A stretch of 64,000 nucleotides of DNA from Flagellimonas meridianipacifica (lineage in GTDB: Bacteria > Bacteroidota > Bacteroidia > Flavobacteriales > Flavobacteriaceae): assembly GCF_003001695.1 (NCBI RefSeq), contig NZ_PVYX01000002.1, positions 1,736,001-1,800,000 of the forward strand, read 5' to 3'. A program made the position numbers and the translations under genes. Below, piece after piece: positions 48,028 through 57,698 of the stretch (position 1 is the first letter of the stretch; each line of letters begins with the position of its first letter). A model generated the notes under the pieces. The model searched no databases. It was given only the letters and a program-made list of their open reading frames with translations, and was not told the origin of the DNA.

Positions 48028-49161
48028 ATGCATTGTCTTCATATCTGTAACGATTTCTATGGAAGTGCTGTTCATAGAAATCTATATAAAGACCTTTCTA
48101 AATATCCTTTTCACCAAACAGTTTATTGCCCTACCAGGTCTTATGCGATGCCAACAAAATTTGTAGAACTTGATATTCCGAATCTTGATGTTATTCAATC
48201 AAAACCGCTTAAGAAGTATCATAGGGTACTGTTTAGAAAAAAAATAAGTTATTTATACAATGATCTGGACAAAAAGGTTTCCTTATCAAAATTCGATATT
48301 GTCCATGCTACCACCTTATTCAGTGATGGAGCGGTAGCTTTAAAAATCAAAAAAGAGTATGGCATACCTTACATCATCGCTGTCCGGGCCACCGATATAG
48401 CTGGTTTTCTAAGGTATCGTAAGGATTTGATTGGTTTGGCATTGGAAATATTGAGGGAATCCAAAAAAATAATATTCATAACGCCAATTCTAAAAAAGAG
48501 CTTTTTTAGGCACCCGGTCATCCATAAATATGAAAAACAATTTTCAGAAAAATCTAGTATCATTTTCAACGGTATAGAAGATTTTTGGCTGAAGGACAGA
48601 CTTAACAAAAAAGATTTAGCACCTAATAAAATCTTATATGTTGGAAAGCTTACCCAAAGAAAGAATGCGTTGAACTTGTGCAACGCAGTTGTTTCCCTGA
48701 ATAAAATGGGGCATAATTTCAAACTGACCATTGTAGGTTCTGGCGGTGCCTTTGAGGAAAAGATTAAGGAACTATCCAAAAAAAATGGAGACTTCATTTC
48801 ATACCTGGGAAAAATTTCGAACAAGGATGAGTTAATGAACGTTTATCGCGAAAATCATATTTTTTCTCTACCATCAAAATCAGAAACTTTTGGCCTGGTC
48901 TACCTTGAGGCACTATCTCAAGGTCTTCCTATTATGTATTTAAAAAACGAATCGGTAGATGGAATGTTCCAATCAAAAGTTGGACAAAGAGCGCCAAATC
49001 CCAAAGTTAAAACCTTAATGGAAAGCATCTTGTTATTAGTTGAAGATTACAGTACAATTGATTTAGAAAAAATTGATTTCAACCTTTTTTCATGGTCATT
49101 TATCAGTGATAGGTATCATGAGATGTACAAACAGATTACTCAAAATACAGAATTTAGTTGA
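48028..49161 (+). CDS. GT4-family glycosyltransferase
   Basis: A 377-residue GT-B enzyme. MHCLHICNDFYGSAVHRNLY opens the acceptor domain, and IVHATTLFSDGAVAL and GIPYIIAVRATDI follow. Donor-domain blocks are KILYVGKLTQRKNALNLCNA, LTIVGSGGAFEEKI, HIFSLPSKSETFGLVYLEAL, and SQGLPIMYLKNES. The S-x-SETFGL-x-x-x-EA motif marks family GT4. It stands opposite the Wzy-like gene, 175 bp away, and 81 bp before the next GT4 gene. Sugar specificity cannot be told. Confidence 0.9.
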   Translation: MHCLHICNDFYGSAVHRNLYKDLSKYPFHQTVYCPTRSYAMPTKFVELDIPNLDVIQSKPLKKYHRVLFRKKISYLYNDLDKKVSLSKFDIVHATTLFSDGAVALKIKKEYGIPYIIAVRATDIAGFLRYRKDLIGLALEILRESKKIIFITPILKKSFFRHPVIHKYEKQFSEKSSIIFNGIEDFWLKDRLNKKDLAPNKILYVGKLTQRKNALNLCNAVVSLNKMGHNFKLTIVGSGGAFEEKIKELSKKNGDFISYLGKISNKDELMNVYRENHIFSLPSKSETFGLVYLEALSQGLPIMYLKNESVDGMFQSKVGQRAPNPKVKTLMESILLLVEDYSTIDLEKIDFNLFSWSFISDRYHEMYKQITQNTEFS

Positions 49162-49190
49162 CCAAAGAATTATATAAGCGTGCTTAGAAA

Positions 49191-49198
49191 TATATTTG
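49191..49198 (+). promoter_or_regulatory. Candidate -7 promoter box before the WbuB-like gene
   Basis: TATATTTG, an exact TAnnTTTG match, about 45 bases before the start codon. No convincing -33 element is present. It would allow the genes from here on to be transcribed separately from the preceding glycosyltransferase. Confidence 0.4.
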
Positions 49199-49242
49199 CT
49201 CGTTCTTTTGAAACACTTTAAAAACAATATTAGATATTTAGT

Positions 49243-50454
49243 ATGAGAATACTTTACATACACCAGTATTTCCTGACGCCAAGAGACACGGCGGGAACAA
49301 GGTCTTATTGGATTAGCCAAGAACTGATAAAAAATGGTCATCAAGTAACCATGTTGACCACCAGTACAAAAATAGACACCAAAGTAAAAAGGATGAACGT
49401 AGATGGTATTGATGTCATTTATGTGAAGGTACCCTATAGCCAGTCCATGAGTATACTGAACAGGCTGAAGTCTTTTGTAAGCTTTATGCTAAAATCGGCA
49501 AGGATAGCCCTAAAAGAAAAAAATATAGATTTGGTGCTTGCCACTTCTACTCCGCTAACCATAGGTTTTCCTGCCTTAGTGGTCAAAAAACTTAAAAAAG
49601 TGCCTTTCCTTTTTGAAGTACGAGATCTCTGGCCCGAGGTTCCGATACAAATGGGTGGTCTCAATAATAAACTGGCAATTAAACTGGCTTTATGGTTTGA
49701 AAAGACAATCTATAAAAACGCAATTCATATAGTTGCTTTGTCTCCAGGAATGAAAGAGGGGGTCATAAAGGTTGGAACTCCTGAAAACAAAGTATCCATG
49801 ATTCCAAATATGTCCAAAATTGATGTCTTTTGGTCTCGTGAAAAAAATGAGGAACTGACTAAAAAACTTGGGTTAAAACTGGATTCATTCAAGACCGTTT
49901 ATTTTGGTGCCATGGGAATAGCCAACGGTATGGATTATATTATCGAGGGCATCAAACATTTGAAAGAACATGAAGATATTGAGTTCGTATTTATGGGAGG
50001 TGGCGCGACCGAAGCTGTTTTAAAGGAAAAATGCAAAACGCTCGGTATAAACAATGCACGTTTTTTGGGTGGTTTTAATTTAGAGCAGCTTTCTGAAATC
50101 GTAAACTTATGCGATGTGGCGCTTGTCACATTTGCAGATTTGCCCATTTTGGCCACGAATTCCCCAAATAAGCTTTTTGATTCGCTATCAGCCGGCAAAC
50201 CGATAATCGTAAATTCACCTGGATGGACCAAAGAAATGGTTGAGGAAAATGAATGCGGAGTATTTGTTGACCCAAAAAAACCAGAAGAATTGGCAAACCA
50301 AATCTTACATCTCAAAGCAAATCCGAAGCTTACGGAAAAAATGGGATTAAACTCAAGAAAATTGGCAGAGACCAAATACGATAAGTCGATTTTGTGTAGT
50401 GAATTTGTAGATGTAATTGATTCAATTTCAAACCAAATTTCAACTAAAAACTAG
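49243..50454 (+). CDS. GT4-family glycosyltransferase (WbuB/WcaI-like)
   Basis: A 403-residue GT-B enzyme resembling WbuB. MRILYIHQYFLTPRDTAGTR opens it, with SYWISQELIKNGHQVTMLTT, FPALVVKKLKKVPFLFEVRD, and LWPEVPIQMGG, the D-LWPE block common in WbuB-type fucosaminyl/GlcNAc transferases. The donor domain has VYFGAMGIANGMDYIIEGI, FVFMGGGATEAVLKEKC, and ATNSPNKLFDSLSAGKP. It sits 279 bp before the initiating sugar-phosphate transferase. Such enzymes often add the second sugar of the repeat. Confidence 0.9.
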   Translation: MRILYIHQYFLTPRDTAGTRSYWISQELIKNGHQVTMLTTSTKIDTKVKRMNVDGIDVIYVKVPYSQSMSILNRLKSFVSFMLKSARIALKEKNIDLVLATSTPLTIGFPALVVKKLKKVPFLFEVRDLWPEVPIQMGGLNNKLAIKLALWFEKTIYKNAIHIVALSPGMKEGVIKVGTPENKVSMIPNMSKIDVFWSREKNEELTKKLGLKLDSFKTVYFGAMGIANGMDYIIEGIKHLKEHEDIEFVFMGGGATEAVLKEKCKTLGINNARFLGGFNLEQLSEIVNLCDVALVTFADLPILATNSPNKLFDSLSAGKPIIVNSPGWTKEMVEENECGVFVDPKKPEELANQILHLKANPKLTEKMGLNSRKLAETKYDKSILCSEFVDVIDSISNQISTKN

Positions 50455-50733
50455 AAAACAGATAGTAGAAAACCTTATGGCATTAAAAATCTTCTATTAT
50501 TATATAAGTCAATATGTTAGCTTCTTTGTTGATAAGAGTATAAGAAAAGTAGCACATCCATACCTAATGGTTTTTTAACTTTAAACATAACTTTGGGTTG
50601 ACGTAAATCCTTTAATTATAAAACCTAATCAGTATCGCAATTAACAATCTTATCCAAGATATAGGTAGTAGAACTATATTTTTTTGAATACCCATAGCTT
50701 GACATAATTTTACAGCCGTTAAAGAACACAAAA

Positions 50734-51339
50734 ATGTATCAAAGCCTTATCAAAAGAACTTTTGACTTTTTATTTGCGTTAGTTCTGATAGTACTTTTAT
50801 CCCCCTTAATTTTGGCTACTACCATTTTCTTGGCAATTGCAAATAGAGGTAAGCCTTTTTTTCTGCATAGAAGGCCGGGTAAAAACGAAAAGATATTTAC
50901 CCTTTACAAGTTCAAAACCATGAGAGACCCAAAAAATGAGGAGGAATTATACCTTCCTGATGGGCATAGGATTACCAAGGTAGGAGCTATAGTACGAAGC
51001 ACTTCCCTCGATGAACTTCCACAACTTTTTAATGTTCTTATGGGGGATATGTCCATTGTTGGACCAAGACCGCTATGGGAACACTATTTGGAGCTATACA
51101 ATGATTTTCAAAGGCAAAGACATACAGTTAAACCGGGCATTACGGGTTGGGCCCAGATAAATGGGCGAAATGCAATTAGTTGGGAAAAGAGATTTGAACT
51201 AGACGTTTGGTATGTGAATAATATAAGCTTTTGGACAGATTTAAAAATTCTTTTCAAGACCGCTTTTAAAGTATTCAAAAGAGAAGGTGTCTCTGAAAGT
51301 GGCGAAGCAACCATGACCATGTTTACAGGAACCAAGTAG
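50734..51339 (+). CDS. Initiating sugar-phosphate transferase (PglC/WcaJ-type, monotopic)
   Basis: A 201-residue bacterial sugar transferase that moves a phospho-sugar from UDP to undecaprenyl phosphate. One N-terminal re-entrant helix ([20 protein letters not shown]) is followed by [39 protein letters not shown] with the catalytic D-E, IVGPRPL, and [14 protein letters not shown]. The short length without four extra helices is the PglC-type form, which fits diacetylbacillosamine or a similar 6-deoxy diamino sugar as first sugar. The next gene begins on the very next base. Confidence 0.95.
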   Translation: MYQSLIKRTFDFLFALVLIVLLSPLILATTIFLAIANRGKPFFLHRRPGKNEKIFTLYKFKTMRDPKNEEELYLPDGHRITKVGAIVRSTSLDELPQLFNVLMGDMSIVGPRPLWEHYLELYNDFQRQRHTVKPGITGWAQINGRNAISWEKRFELDVWYVNNISFWTDLKILFKTAFKVFKREGVSESGEATMTMFTGTK

Positions 51340-52434
51340 ATGATTGGAAATCAGTATCGTAGAGCTATGCTAACTGAGGCGAAAGATGATTCTTTTTTAG
51401 AAATTATACGAAAAAAACAAAGATGGGATAGTGTTGTTAATGAATGTGATTTTAAGGATGCTTATCACAGTTACTCATACCATCAACTTGCCAAGAAAAA
51501 GAATGAAGAACCTATTTTGATTCATTATGCCGAAGGAAGTAAGATTATAGCTCTCCCCTTACTCCTAAGGAAAATTGATGGCACTCGCTATTATGATGCC
51601 ACTTCCGTTTACGGTTATCCAGGGCCAATCACTAAAGGTATTCCCTCAGGTTATGATTGTAAGAACTTTCAAATGCAGTTGGAAAAATTTTGTATGGATA
51701 ACGATATCATCTCTATTTTTTCAAGATTAAATCCATTTATTTCCCGCCAGAACGATTGTCTCAATCAACTGGGGCGTATTGAAGCAATTGGGAATGTTAT
51801 ATATCTGAATCTAAATACTAGTTTGGAGGGTCAGAGGTCCGAATATCATAAAAGACTGAAAACCTACATCAATAAATCTAGAAGGACTTACAGTATCAAA
51901 AAAGCAGATGGGGATAAAGATCTGGATACTTTTATCTCTCTATATCAAGAAAATATGGTTCGTGTCAATGCGGACAAATCTTACTTCTTTGACAGAGCCT
52001 ATTTCCTAGACTTATTCAATTGTCCCGATTTTGAAACCGAATTGCTTTTGGCCTTAAAGAACGATACCAAAGAAGTAGCTGGTGGAGCCATTTTTATTAA
52101 AAAGGATGGTATCATCCAATACCACCTTTCAGGTACAAGCGAGAAATATCTTGATTTAAATCCTATTAAACTGTTGATTGATGAAATGCGGATTAAAGGG
52201 ACGGAGGAAAATTTTAGATATTTTAACCTTGGTGGCGGAGTAGGTGGAAGAAAAGACTCGCTGTTTTATTTTAAATCAGGGTTTTCAAAAAAACAAATTC
52301 CTTTTAAAGTATGGAAGTTCAAGGCTAATTCAGAGGTTTATCATGAACTGGTAAGACAGGAACGTCGTGGAGGACAATTTGACAAATCAACTAACTATTT
52401 CCCTGAGTACCGTAGAATAGAAAATCCAATCTAA
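51340..52434 (+). CDS. FemAB/GNAT-like (Acetyltransf_6) transferase
   Basis: A 364-residue protein with a double-GNAT layout: YDATSVYGYPGPITKG, SEYHKRLKTYINKSRRTYSI, LYQENMVRVNADKSYFF, then VAGGAIFIKKDGIIQYHLSG, and FRYFNLGGGVGGRKDSLFYF with KSGFSK. The YxxxH..SGT and FNLGGG blocks are typical of lipid-II FemX-like and CelD/BcsL-like proteins. It starts directly after the initiating transferase and precedes the acyl-building genes, so N- or O-acylation of a sugar in the repeat unit is a reasonable inference. It is only distantly related to the six-gene array at 19-26 kb. Confidence 0.75.
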   Translation: MIGNQYRRAMLTEAKDDSFLEIIRKKQRWDSVVNECDFKDAYHSYSYHQLAKKKNEEPILIHYAEGSKIIALPLLLRKIDGTRYYDATSVYGYPGPITKGIPSGYDCKNFQMQLEKFCMDNDIISIFSRLNPFISRQNDCLNQLGRIEAIGNVIYLNLNTSLEGQRSEYHKRLKTYINKSRRTYSIKKADGDKDLDTFISLYQENMVRVNADKSYFFDRAYFLDLFNCPDFETELLLALKNDTKEVAGGAIFIKKDGIIQYHLSGTSEKYLDLNPIKLLIDEMRIKGTEENFRYFNLGGGVGGRKDSLFYFKSGFSKKQIPFKVWKFKANSEVYHELVRQERRGGQFDKSTNYFPEYRRIENPI

Positions 52435-52480
52435 TCCTGAAAAACAGCTTTTTTAGTTAACTCAAGTCAAAAAATCTTTA

Positions 52481-53269
52481 ATGTTCAAGGCGAATTTTCA
52501 CCATATACGGCTTAACGTAACGGACATTGATAAGTCCATTTCATTTTATCAAAAATTTTTTGGGGCTACTTGCTTAAATTATAGAGGAAAGGCAGAAGCC
52601 CTTTTTACCGAGAAATCCTTTCTTTTATTGAACAAAGTAAGTGAAGCCCCTAAGAGTCATTTGGGAACAAGCCTTTGGCATATTGGTTGGTCGGGAGTTG
52701 ACGGCCAATCAGAATTTGATTGGCGAGTTAAGGAGGGTATAGAGGTACACACTCCTATCAATCCTTTGAATGACAGCCACTGGATGTATTTCTATGGTCC
52801 CAACAAAGAAGTTGTGGAAGTATTTACTGGGAATAAAAACCATAGGTTTGAACATATACACCTATTGGCATCAGATGTTGACCAAACTATGAATTGGTTC
52901 AAAACAAATTTAGGCTTGTCCCCAGAAAGTCCCTCAGCACAAACCTGGGGCAATGGACTGTTTAAATGGAACAGGTTGACTGTAGATAACATCAATATAA
53001 TGGTAAACGGGAGACCAGTCCAAGAACGCACATGGTATCCCAGTGAAGGTTTTTCAAATACGGACGGCACGTCCATAAACCATATAGCGTTTTCGTTTCC
53101 AGAAATAGAACCGATTTATAATCATATAAGTGGAAATAACACTGAAATCGTCCGTGAAATAAAAACAGATCCTGTTTATGGTTTAAACAGTTTTTTGGTT
53201 AGGGGGCCTGATGGCCTACTAATTGAAATTGTTGAGGAAAAACCTATTCCAGAAGGTATATGGGATTAA
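52481..53269 (+). CDS. VOC-family (glyoxalase-like) protein
   Basis: A 262-residue two-module vicinal-oxygen-chelate protein. Module 1: FHHIRLNVTDIDKSISFYQK with KEVVEVFTG. Module 2: FEHIHLLASDVDQTMNWFK with PDGLLIEIVEE. The His and Glu at these places are the usual metal ligands. VOC enzymes act as lyases, epimerases or dioxygenases; the substrate here is unknown. It lies 46 bp after a FemAB-like gene and 103 bp before the FkbH-like gene, so a part in making the unusual acyl group is conceivable. Confidence 0.8.
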   Translation: MFKANFHHIRLNVTDIDKSISFYQKFFGATCLNYRGKAEALFTEKSFLLLNKVSEAPKSHLGTSLWHIGWSGVDGQSEFDWRVKEGIEVHTPINPLNDSHWMYFYGPNKEVVEVFTGNKNHRFEHIHLLASDVDQTMNWFKTNLGLSPESPSAQTWGNGLFKWNRLTVDNINIMVNGRPVQERTWYPSEGFSNTDGTSINHIAFSFPEIEPIYNHISGNNTEIVREIKTDPVYGLNSFLVRGPDGLLIEIVEEKPIPEGIWD

Positions 53270-53372
53270 TCTAAGAGAATATAGCAATCGCAAATACTAT
53301 TAAGAAAAACTATTTCGCAAATCAACAAAAGATAAACAAGTTTGGCACGTTAATCATTTTACAATTGACCTG

Positions 53373-55103
53373 ATGAAAAACTTCATACAGTTAAAAAAGA
53401 ACTTAAAAAAGGATTTTACCGATCTAAGGGATATTAAAGTAGCTTTATTGGGCGATACCGCTACGCAGTTTTTGAAACAAGCCTTAAAAGGTTTGGGTCA
53501 CGACTATGGGATTCACTTGAACATATGGGAAGCCGACTTCAATCAGATAGAAAGACAAGTATTAGATCCTTCTTCAGAGCTTTATGCCTTCGAGCCTGAA
53601 ATCGTAATCCTCTTCCAATCTTCACATAAACTGCTGTCCAAATACAACAAAACAACTTCTGATCAGCACCTTTCATTTGCAGAAAATCAGATAAATGCCA
53701 TTGAGGACCTTTATGCCAATATTACGGATAACATAAAAGCTGAAATCATCTATTACAATTACCCGGAAATAGATGATTCCGTTTTTGGAAATTACGCCAA
53801 TAAAGCCGAGTCCTCTTTTTTGTTTCAGTTACGTAAACTCAATTACGAGCTTATGCTTTTAGCAGCTAAAAAGCCAAGTTTGTTTTTGTGCGACCTTTCA
53901 TCAATTCAAAACCAGATAGGAAAAGCCTCGTTATTCAATCCATCAGTATACATAAACACCGAAATGGTGCTGGGCATTGATGCTTTACCGCAGATTGCAG
54001 CAAGGACAATCTCCATAATCAATGGGTTGAAGGGAAAGATTAAGAAATGTCTGATTTTGGATTTGGACAACACTACATGGGGAGGTATTATTGGGGATGA
54101 TGGAATTGAAAATATTGAGGTTGGAAGTTTAGGAATTGGAAAAGCCTTTTCGGAGTTCCAGCAATGGGTGAAAAAGCTAAAAAACAGGGGCATAATCATT
54201 GCGGTTTGCAGTAAAAACACGGAGTCCGTTGCAAAAGAACCGTTCGAGAAACATCCCGAAATGGTTTTGAGATTGGAAGATATCTCTGTATTTGTGGCCA
54301 ATTGGGAGAACAAGGCAGATAATATTCGTCAAATACAGCAGATTCTTAATATTGGGTTTGATTCAATGGTGTTCTTGGACGATAATCCTTTTGAAAGAAA
54401 CATCGTACGGGAAAACCTGCCCGACGTTCTTGTCCCTGAATTACCCGAAGACCCAGCAAATTATCTGGAATATCTTTATGGTCTAAACCTTTTTGAGACT
54501 ACATCCTTTTCTGGCGAGGATGCCAAAAGAACCAAGTTGTATCAGATAGAGGCAGAACGTGTAAAGGCCCATAAAAAATTCACAAATGAGGACGATTTTT
54601 TAAAGAACTTGGCCATGACCTCAAAGGTAGAACCCTTTACGCCATTCAACACACCCAGAATAGCGCAATTATCTCAACGGTCAAATCAGTTCAATCTTAG
54701 AACAGTTCGGTATTCCGAATCGGATGTGGAACAAATGGCCAATTCTGAAGATTACGCGACATTTTCTTTTACGTTGGAAGATAGATTTGGTGACAACGGG
54801 TTGATTTGTGCCATTATTCTTCAAAAAGAAGACCCAAAAACGTGGTTTATTGATACCTGGTTTATGAGTTGTCGTGTATTAAAACGAGGAATGGAGAACT
54901 TTGTCCTAAATACCATTGTAACCTTTGCAAAAGAAAATAACTTTGATTTCTTAAAGGGAGAGTACATTCCAACTCCTAAAAACAAATTGGTAGAAAATCA
55001 TTACAAGGATTTGGGCTTTGAATATCAAAAGCCTTATTACATTTTAGATGTAAACGAATACGCAGATAAAAAAAGTCATATAACAAAACAAGAAACAAAA
55101 TAG
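53373..55103 (+). CDS. FkbH-like HAD-IIIC phosphatase/acyltransferase
   Basis: A 576-residue protein. An SGNH-like N-terminal part (IKVALLGDTATQFLKQAL) leads to the HAD core KKCLILDLDNTTWGGIIGDD with D230 and D232 of the DxDxT motif. Later blocks are IIAVCSKNTESVAKEPFEKH, SMVFLDDNPFERNIVRENLP, and a GNAT-like C-terminus (RFGDNGLICAIIL, then WFMSCRVLKRGMENFVLN). Proteins of this kind load a three-carbon glyceryl unit from 1,3-bisphosphoglycerate onto an acyl carrier protein, after dephosphorylation. An ACP gene follows after 3 bp, strongly supporting an ACP-linked glyceryl-type or related acyl building block. Confidence 0.88.
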   Translation: MKNFIQLKKNLKKDFTDLRDIKVALLGDTATQFLKQALKGLGHDYGIHLNIWEADFNQIERQVLDPSSELYAFEPEIVILFQSSHKLLSKYNKTTSDQHLSFAENQINAIEDLYANITDNIKAEIIYYNYPEIDDSVFGNYANKAESSFLFQLRKLNYELMLLAAKKPSLFLCDLSSIQNQIGKASLFNPSVYINTEMVLGIDALPQIAARTISIINGLKGKIKKCLILDLDNTTWGGIIGDDGIENIEVGSLGIGKAFSEFQQWVKKLKNRGIIIAVCSKNTESVAKEPFEKHPEMVLRLEDISVFVANWENKADNIRQIQQILNIGFDSMVFLDDNPFERNIVRENLPDVLVPELPEDPANYLEYLYGLNLFETTSFSGEDAKRTKLYQIEAERVKAHKKFTNEDDFLKNLAMTSKVEPFTPFNTPRIAQLSQRSNQFNLRTVRYSESDVEQMANSEDYATFSFTLEDRFGDNGLICAIILQKEDPKTWFIDTWFMSCRVLKRGMENFVLNTIVTFAKENNFDFLKGEYIPTPKNKLVENHYKDLGFEYQKPYYILDVNEYADKKSHITKQETK

Positions 55104-55106
55104 GAT

Positions 55107-55352
55107 ATGTCAAGAAATGAAGTGTTGAAAGAGATAAATGAAATCTTCATAGATACTCTGGACAATCAAGAAATCGTTCTCGATGAATCGACCCAAGCGG
55201 CGGATATAGATCAATGGGATTCGTTAATGCATGTACTATTGGTTGATGCCATGGAAAAGCATTTTGATATTCGATTCAAATCTGGAGAAATCCAAAATTG
55301 GAAGAATGTTGGGGAGATTATAGATTCAATCGACCAAAAAAGCAACAATTAG
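55107..55352 (+). CDS. Acyl carrier protein
   Basis: An 81-residue carrier protein. The phosphopantetheine serine is S39 in DQWDSLMHVLLVDAME, the usual D-S-L context. Four-helix ACP shape, acidic. It follows the FkbH-like gene by 3 bp, so it is the probable partner that carries the three-carbon unit. A second ACP lies 1.2 kb downstream. Confidence 0.9.
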   Translation: MSRNEVLKEINEIFIDTLDNQEIVLDESTQAADIDQWDSLMHVLLVDAMEKHFDIRFKSGEIQNWKNVGEIIDSIDQKSNN

Positions 55353-55456
55353 TGAATTAATCATAACCAACCGGGTAGAGATTTATTTCTAAAAGAGTCT
55401 AAAATCTAAGTTTTAGTCAAAATCAAACCTTAAAATTGGTTTTAAAACAATAGGAT

Positions 55457-56527
55457 ATGAATCTAAAGTTTACAGACAAAAAAATAACGGGCATTCTCAC
55501 GGTTTTCCCGGAAAAGGAAATCAAATTTGACGACGAAATAGACAACTACGAGTTTACTAGACAACAATCTATGAAACTAAAGTTGGTCATGGGCTTTAAT
55601 AAGCGAAGAGTAGTAAAAGAAGGTACAGCCATATCAGATTTATGTGTGTTCGGTCTAAACCATCTCTTTGAGAAAAACCTGTTGAAAAAAGAAGATATCG
55701 ATGCCCTGATACTGGTCACTCAATCACCCGATCATTTCATGCCTTCAACAAGCCATATCATACATGGCAAATTAGGCCTTAAGCAAGACATTTATTGTAG
55801 TGATATCAATCAGGGATGTGCAGGTTATTCTTATGGACTTAACCATGCCTTTATGTTATTGGAACAGGAAGAAATCAATAAGGTGGTTGTACTAAATGCG
55901 GATATTCTGAGTATCAAGGTGTCCAATAAGGATAGAAGTAGTGGTCCACTTACAGGAGATGGAGCGACCATTACCATTGTGGAAAAAAACCAAGATGGGA
56001 ATACAATATACGGCTCTGTTAAATCTGACGGTTCTGGAGCGAGTGCACTTATTATTCCCGCAGGAGGGTTCAAACAACCTTCCAACGAAGAAACTGGAAA
56101 ACTTGTAAAGGATAAAGCTGGTAATTACAAAGCTTTGGACCATATAGATATGAAAGGGGACGAAGTATTCAATTTCGTTCAGCGAGAGGTACCCCCAATG
56201 ATTGATAACCTATTGGAAAAAGCTGGTACGACCAAGGAAGATATCGACTATTTCATGTTCCATCAGCCCAATAAATTTATGGTAAAGCAGTTGGCCAATG
56301 CCATGGGTGTACCCAACGAAAAAATGCCGAATAATTTAGTTGAGAATTTTGGCAACTCTGCAAGTGTTACAATTCCTGCATTGATGTCTTTCAATTTGGG
56401 TGAAAAATTAAAGGACGAAAGCTATAAAATATGCCTTTGTGGATTTGGTAATGGTTTGAGCTGGTCTTCGCTGGTTTTGGACATTGGGCATTTAGATTTT
56501 TGTGAAACAATAGATTATAACAACTAA
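55457..56527 (+). CDS. Ketoacyl-ACP synthase III-like enzyme (FabH-type)
   Basis: A 356-residue thiolase-fold enzyme. The catalytic triad is visible: C121 in SDINQGCAGYSYGLNHA, H269 in YFMFHQPNKFM, and N300 in ENFGNSASVTIPAL. The length fits KAS III. Such enzymes start chains or, in secondary pathways, transfer acyl groups. Standing between two ACPs and outside a fatty-acid operon, it is likely to build or pass a special acyl group. The ACP downstream starts 7 bp after its stop. Confidence 0.92.
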   Translation: MNLKFTDKKITGILTVFPEKEIKFDDEIDNYEFTRQQSMKLKLVMGFNKRRVVKEGTAISDLCVFGLNHLFEKNLLKKEDIDALILVTQSPDHFMPSTSHIIHGKLGLKQDIYCSDINQGCAGYSYGLNHAFMLLEQEEINKVVVLNADILSIKVSNKDRSSGPLTGDGATITIVEKNQDGNTIYGSVKSDGSGASALIIPAGGFKQPSNEETGKLVKDKAGNYKALDHIDMKGDEVFNFVQREVPPMIDNLLEKAGTTKEDIDYFMFHQPNKFMVKQLANAMGVPNEKMPNNLVENFGNSASVTIPALMSFNLGEKLKDESYKICLCGFGNGLSWSSLVLDIGHLDFCETIDYNN

Positions 56528-56534
56528 AAAAAAT

Positions 56535-56750
56535 ATGGAAAACTTTTTGACATCCATTGCTGAGATATTGGAAGAGGAATCGGTTGAGTTTACTGATGAC
56601 CTCGATTCTTTTGATGCTTGGGATTCATTGACCGTTCTATCAATTATTGCACTTTGCGATTCTGAATACGGTGTGGCTTTATCGGCAGAAGAAGTAGATG
56701 ACTCAGGAACCATACAGGGTTTAAAGGACCTCATAAAAAGTAAAATGTAG
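56535..56750 (+). CDS. Acyl carrier protein (second)
   Basis: A 71-residue carrier protein with the attachment serine S31 in DSFDAWDSLTVLSIIALCDS. It is shorter than the first ACP and differs strongly in sequence, so the two may serve different enzymes. It is 7 bp downstream of the KAS III-like gene. A 282-bp gene-free stretch then precedes the PglD-like gene. Confidence 0.9.
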   Translation: MENFLTSIAEILEEESVEFTDDLDSFDAWDSLTVLSIIALCDSEYGVALSAEEVDDSGTIQGLKDLIKSKM

Positions 56751-57032
56751 GTATAAAACAATGTACAACAGGGTCTGTTTTAACGAACCTTAAGCACTTT
56801 GAGCTTCTTTTTGTTTACTAGTTTGCTGTGGGTTTTATAACTTTAAGTTCTCAAAAACTTTTCCTCCCCCATTTTTTGAATAAGCTTAAATGCCTTAATA
56901 TTGATAGAGAATACAATCTAAACCTTTAGAATAGTATTTCGAAAACATGAACCAATAAAACAGATTTCCAAAAATCACAATTCTTTGAAATAAAATAAAG
57001 CTCTTAACTGAGTAACTGATAAAAAAACAAAT

Positions 57033-57698
57033 ATGAGAAATGTAATCATACTAGGTACCGGGGGCTGCGCTTCTGAGGTAACATTTTATATAGAAGACAA
57101 TAACAAATTAGCGAAAGAAGAGAACAAAATCAATATTTTGGGCTACATCGATTATGCCGACCATATTGAAGATCATTACAAAAAATACAACTTTAAGGCT
57201 CCTGTTCTGTGCGATATAGATTCTTATGAGCCAAAAGAAGGTGAAGAGGTATTGATAGCTGTAATGGATATTGGTTTCAGGGAAAAGATGATTAATGCCC
57301 TAAAATCAAAGAATGCTACAATTGGTAGTTTTTTTCACCATACTGTAGTAAAACCGGACGATTTGAACATTGGTGAGGGCAATATTGCAGGTCCTTTTTG
57401 TATGCTGGAAAAATATGCCACTATTGGCAGCTACAATCTCCTTACCTCATACTGCTTTATAAGTCATGACTGTGTTGTGGGAGATAATAACTTCTTCTCC
57501 GTAGCTGGGGTAGCGGGATCAGTCAAGGTTGGGAATAATAATTATTTCGGTATTCGTTCTTTCACTATACCTGGAGTTGAAATAGGTAACAACAATGTGA
57601 TACAAGCAGGTATGTGTGTTGATAAGAACGTAAAAGATGACACGACGGTGTTCTATCGTTTCAAAGAAAGAATTATGGCCATCCCCAAGGTCGGATAA
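57033..57698 (+). CDS. PglD/NeuD-type sugar O/N-acetyltransferase (left-handed beta-helix)
   Basis: A 221-residue protein. An N-terminal Rossmann-like domain (MRNVIILGTGGCASEVTFYI) binds the UDP-sugar. From about residue 100 come hexapeptide repeats, including GEGNIAGPFCMLEKYATIGS, SHDCVVGDNNFFSVAGVAGS with the candidate catalytic His, and VGNNNYFGIRSFTIPGVEIG. PglD uses acetyl-CoA to acetylate the 4-amino group made by PglF/PglE, both of which have homologues in this locus. It could also use an ACP-linked acyl group, given its neighbours. Confidence 0.88.
   Translation: MRNVIILGTGGCASEVTFYIEDNNKLAKEENKINILGYIDYADHIEDHYKKYNFKAPVLCDIDSYEPKEGEEVLIAVMDIGFREKMINALKSKNATIGSFFHHTVVKPDDLNIGEGNIAGPFCMLEKYATIGSYNLLTSYCFISHDCVVGDNNFFSVAGVAGSVKVGNNNYFGIRSFTIPGVEIGNNNVIQAGMCVDKNVKDDTTVFYRFKERIMAIPKVG

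Noticed and set aside
47963..48166. Plus-strand ORF overlapping the start of a glycosyltransferase
   Set aside because: It overlaps the well-supported GT4 start in another frame and lacks family features.
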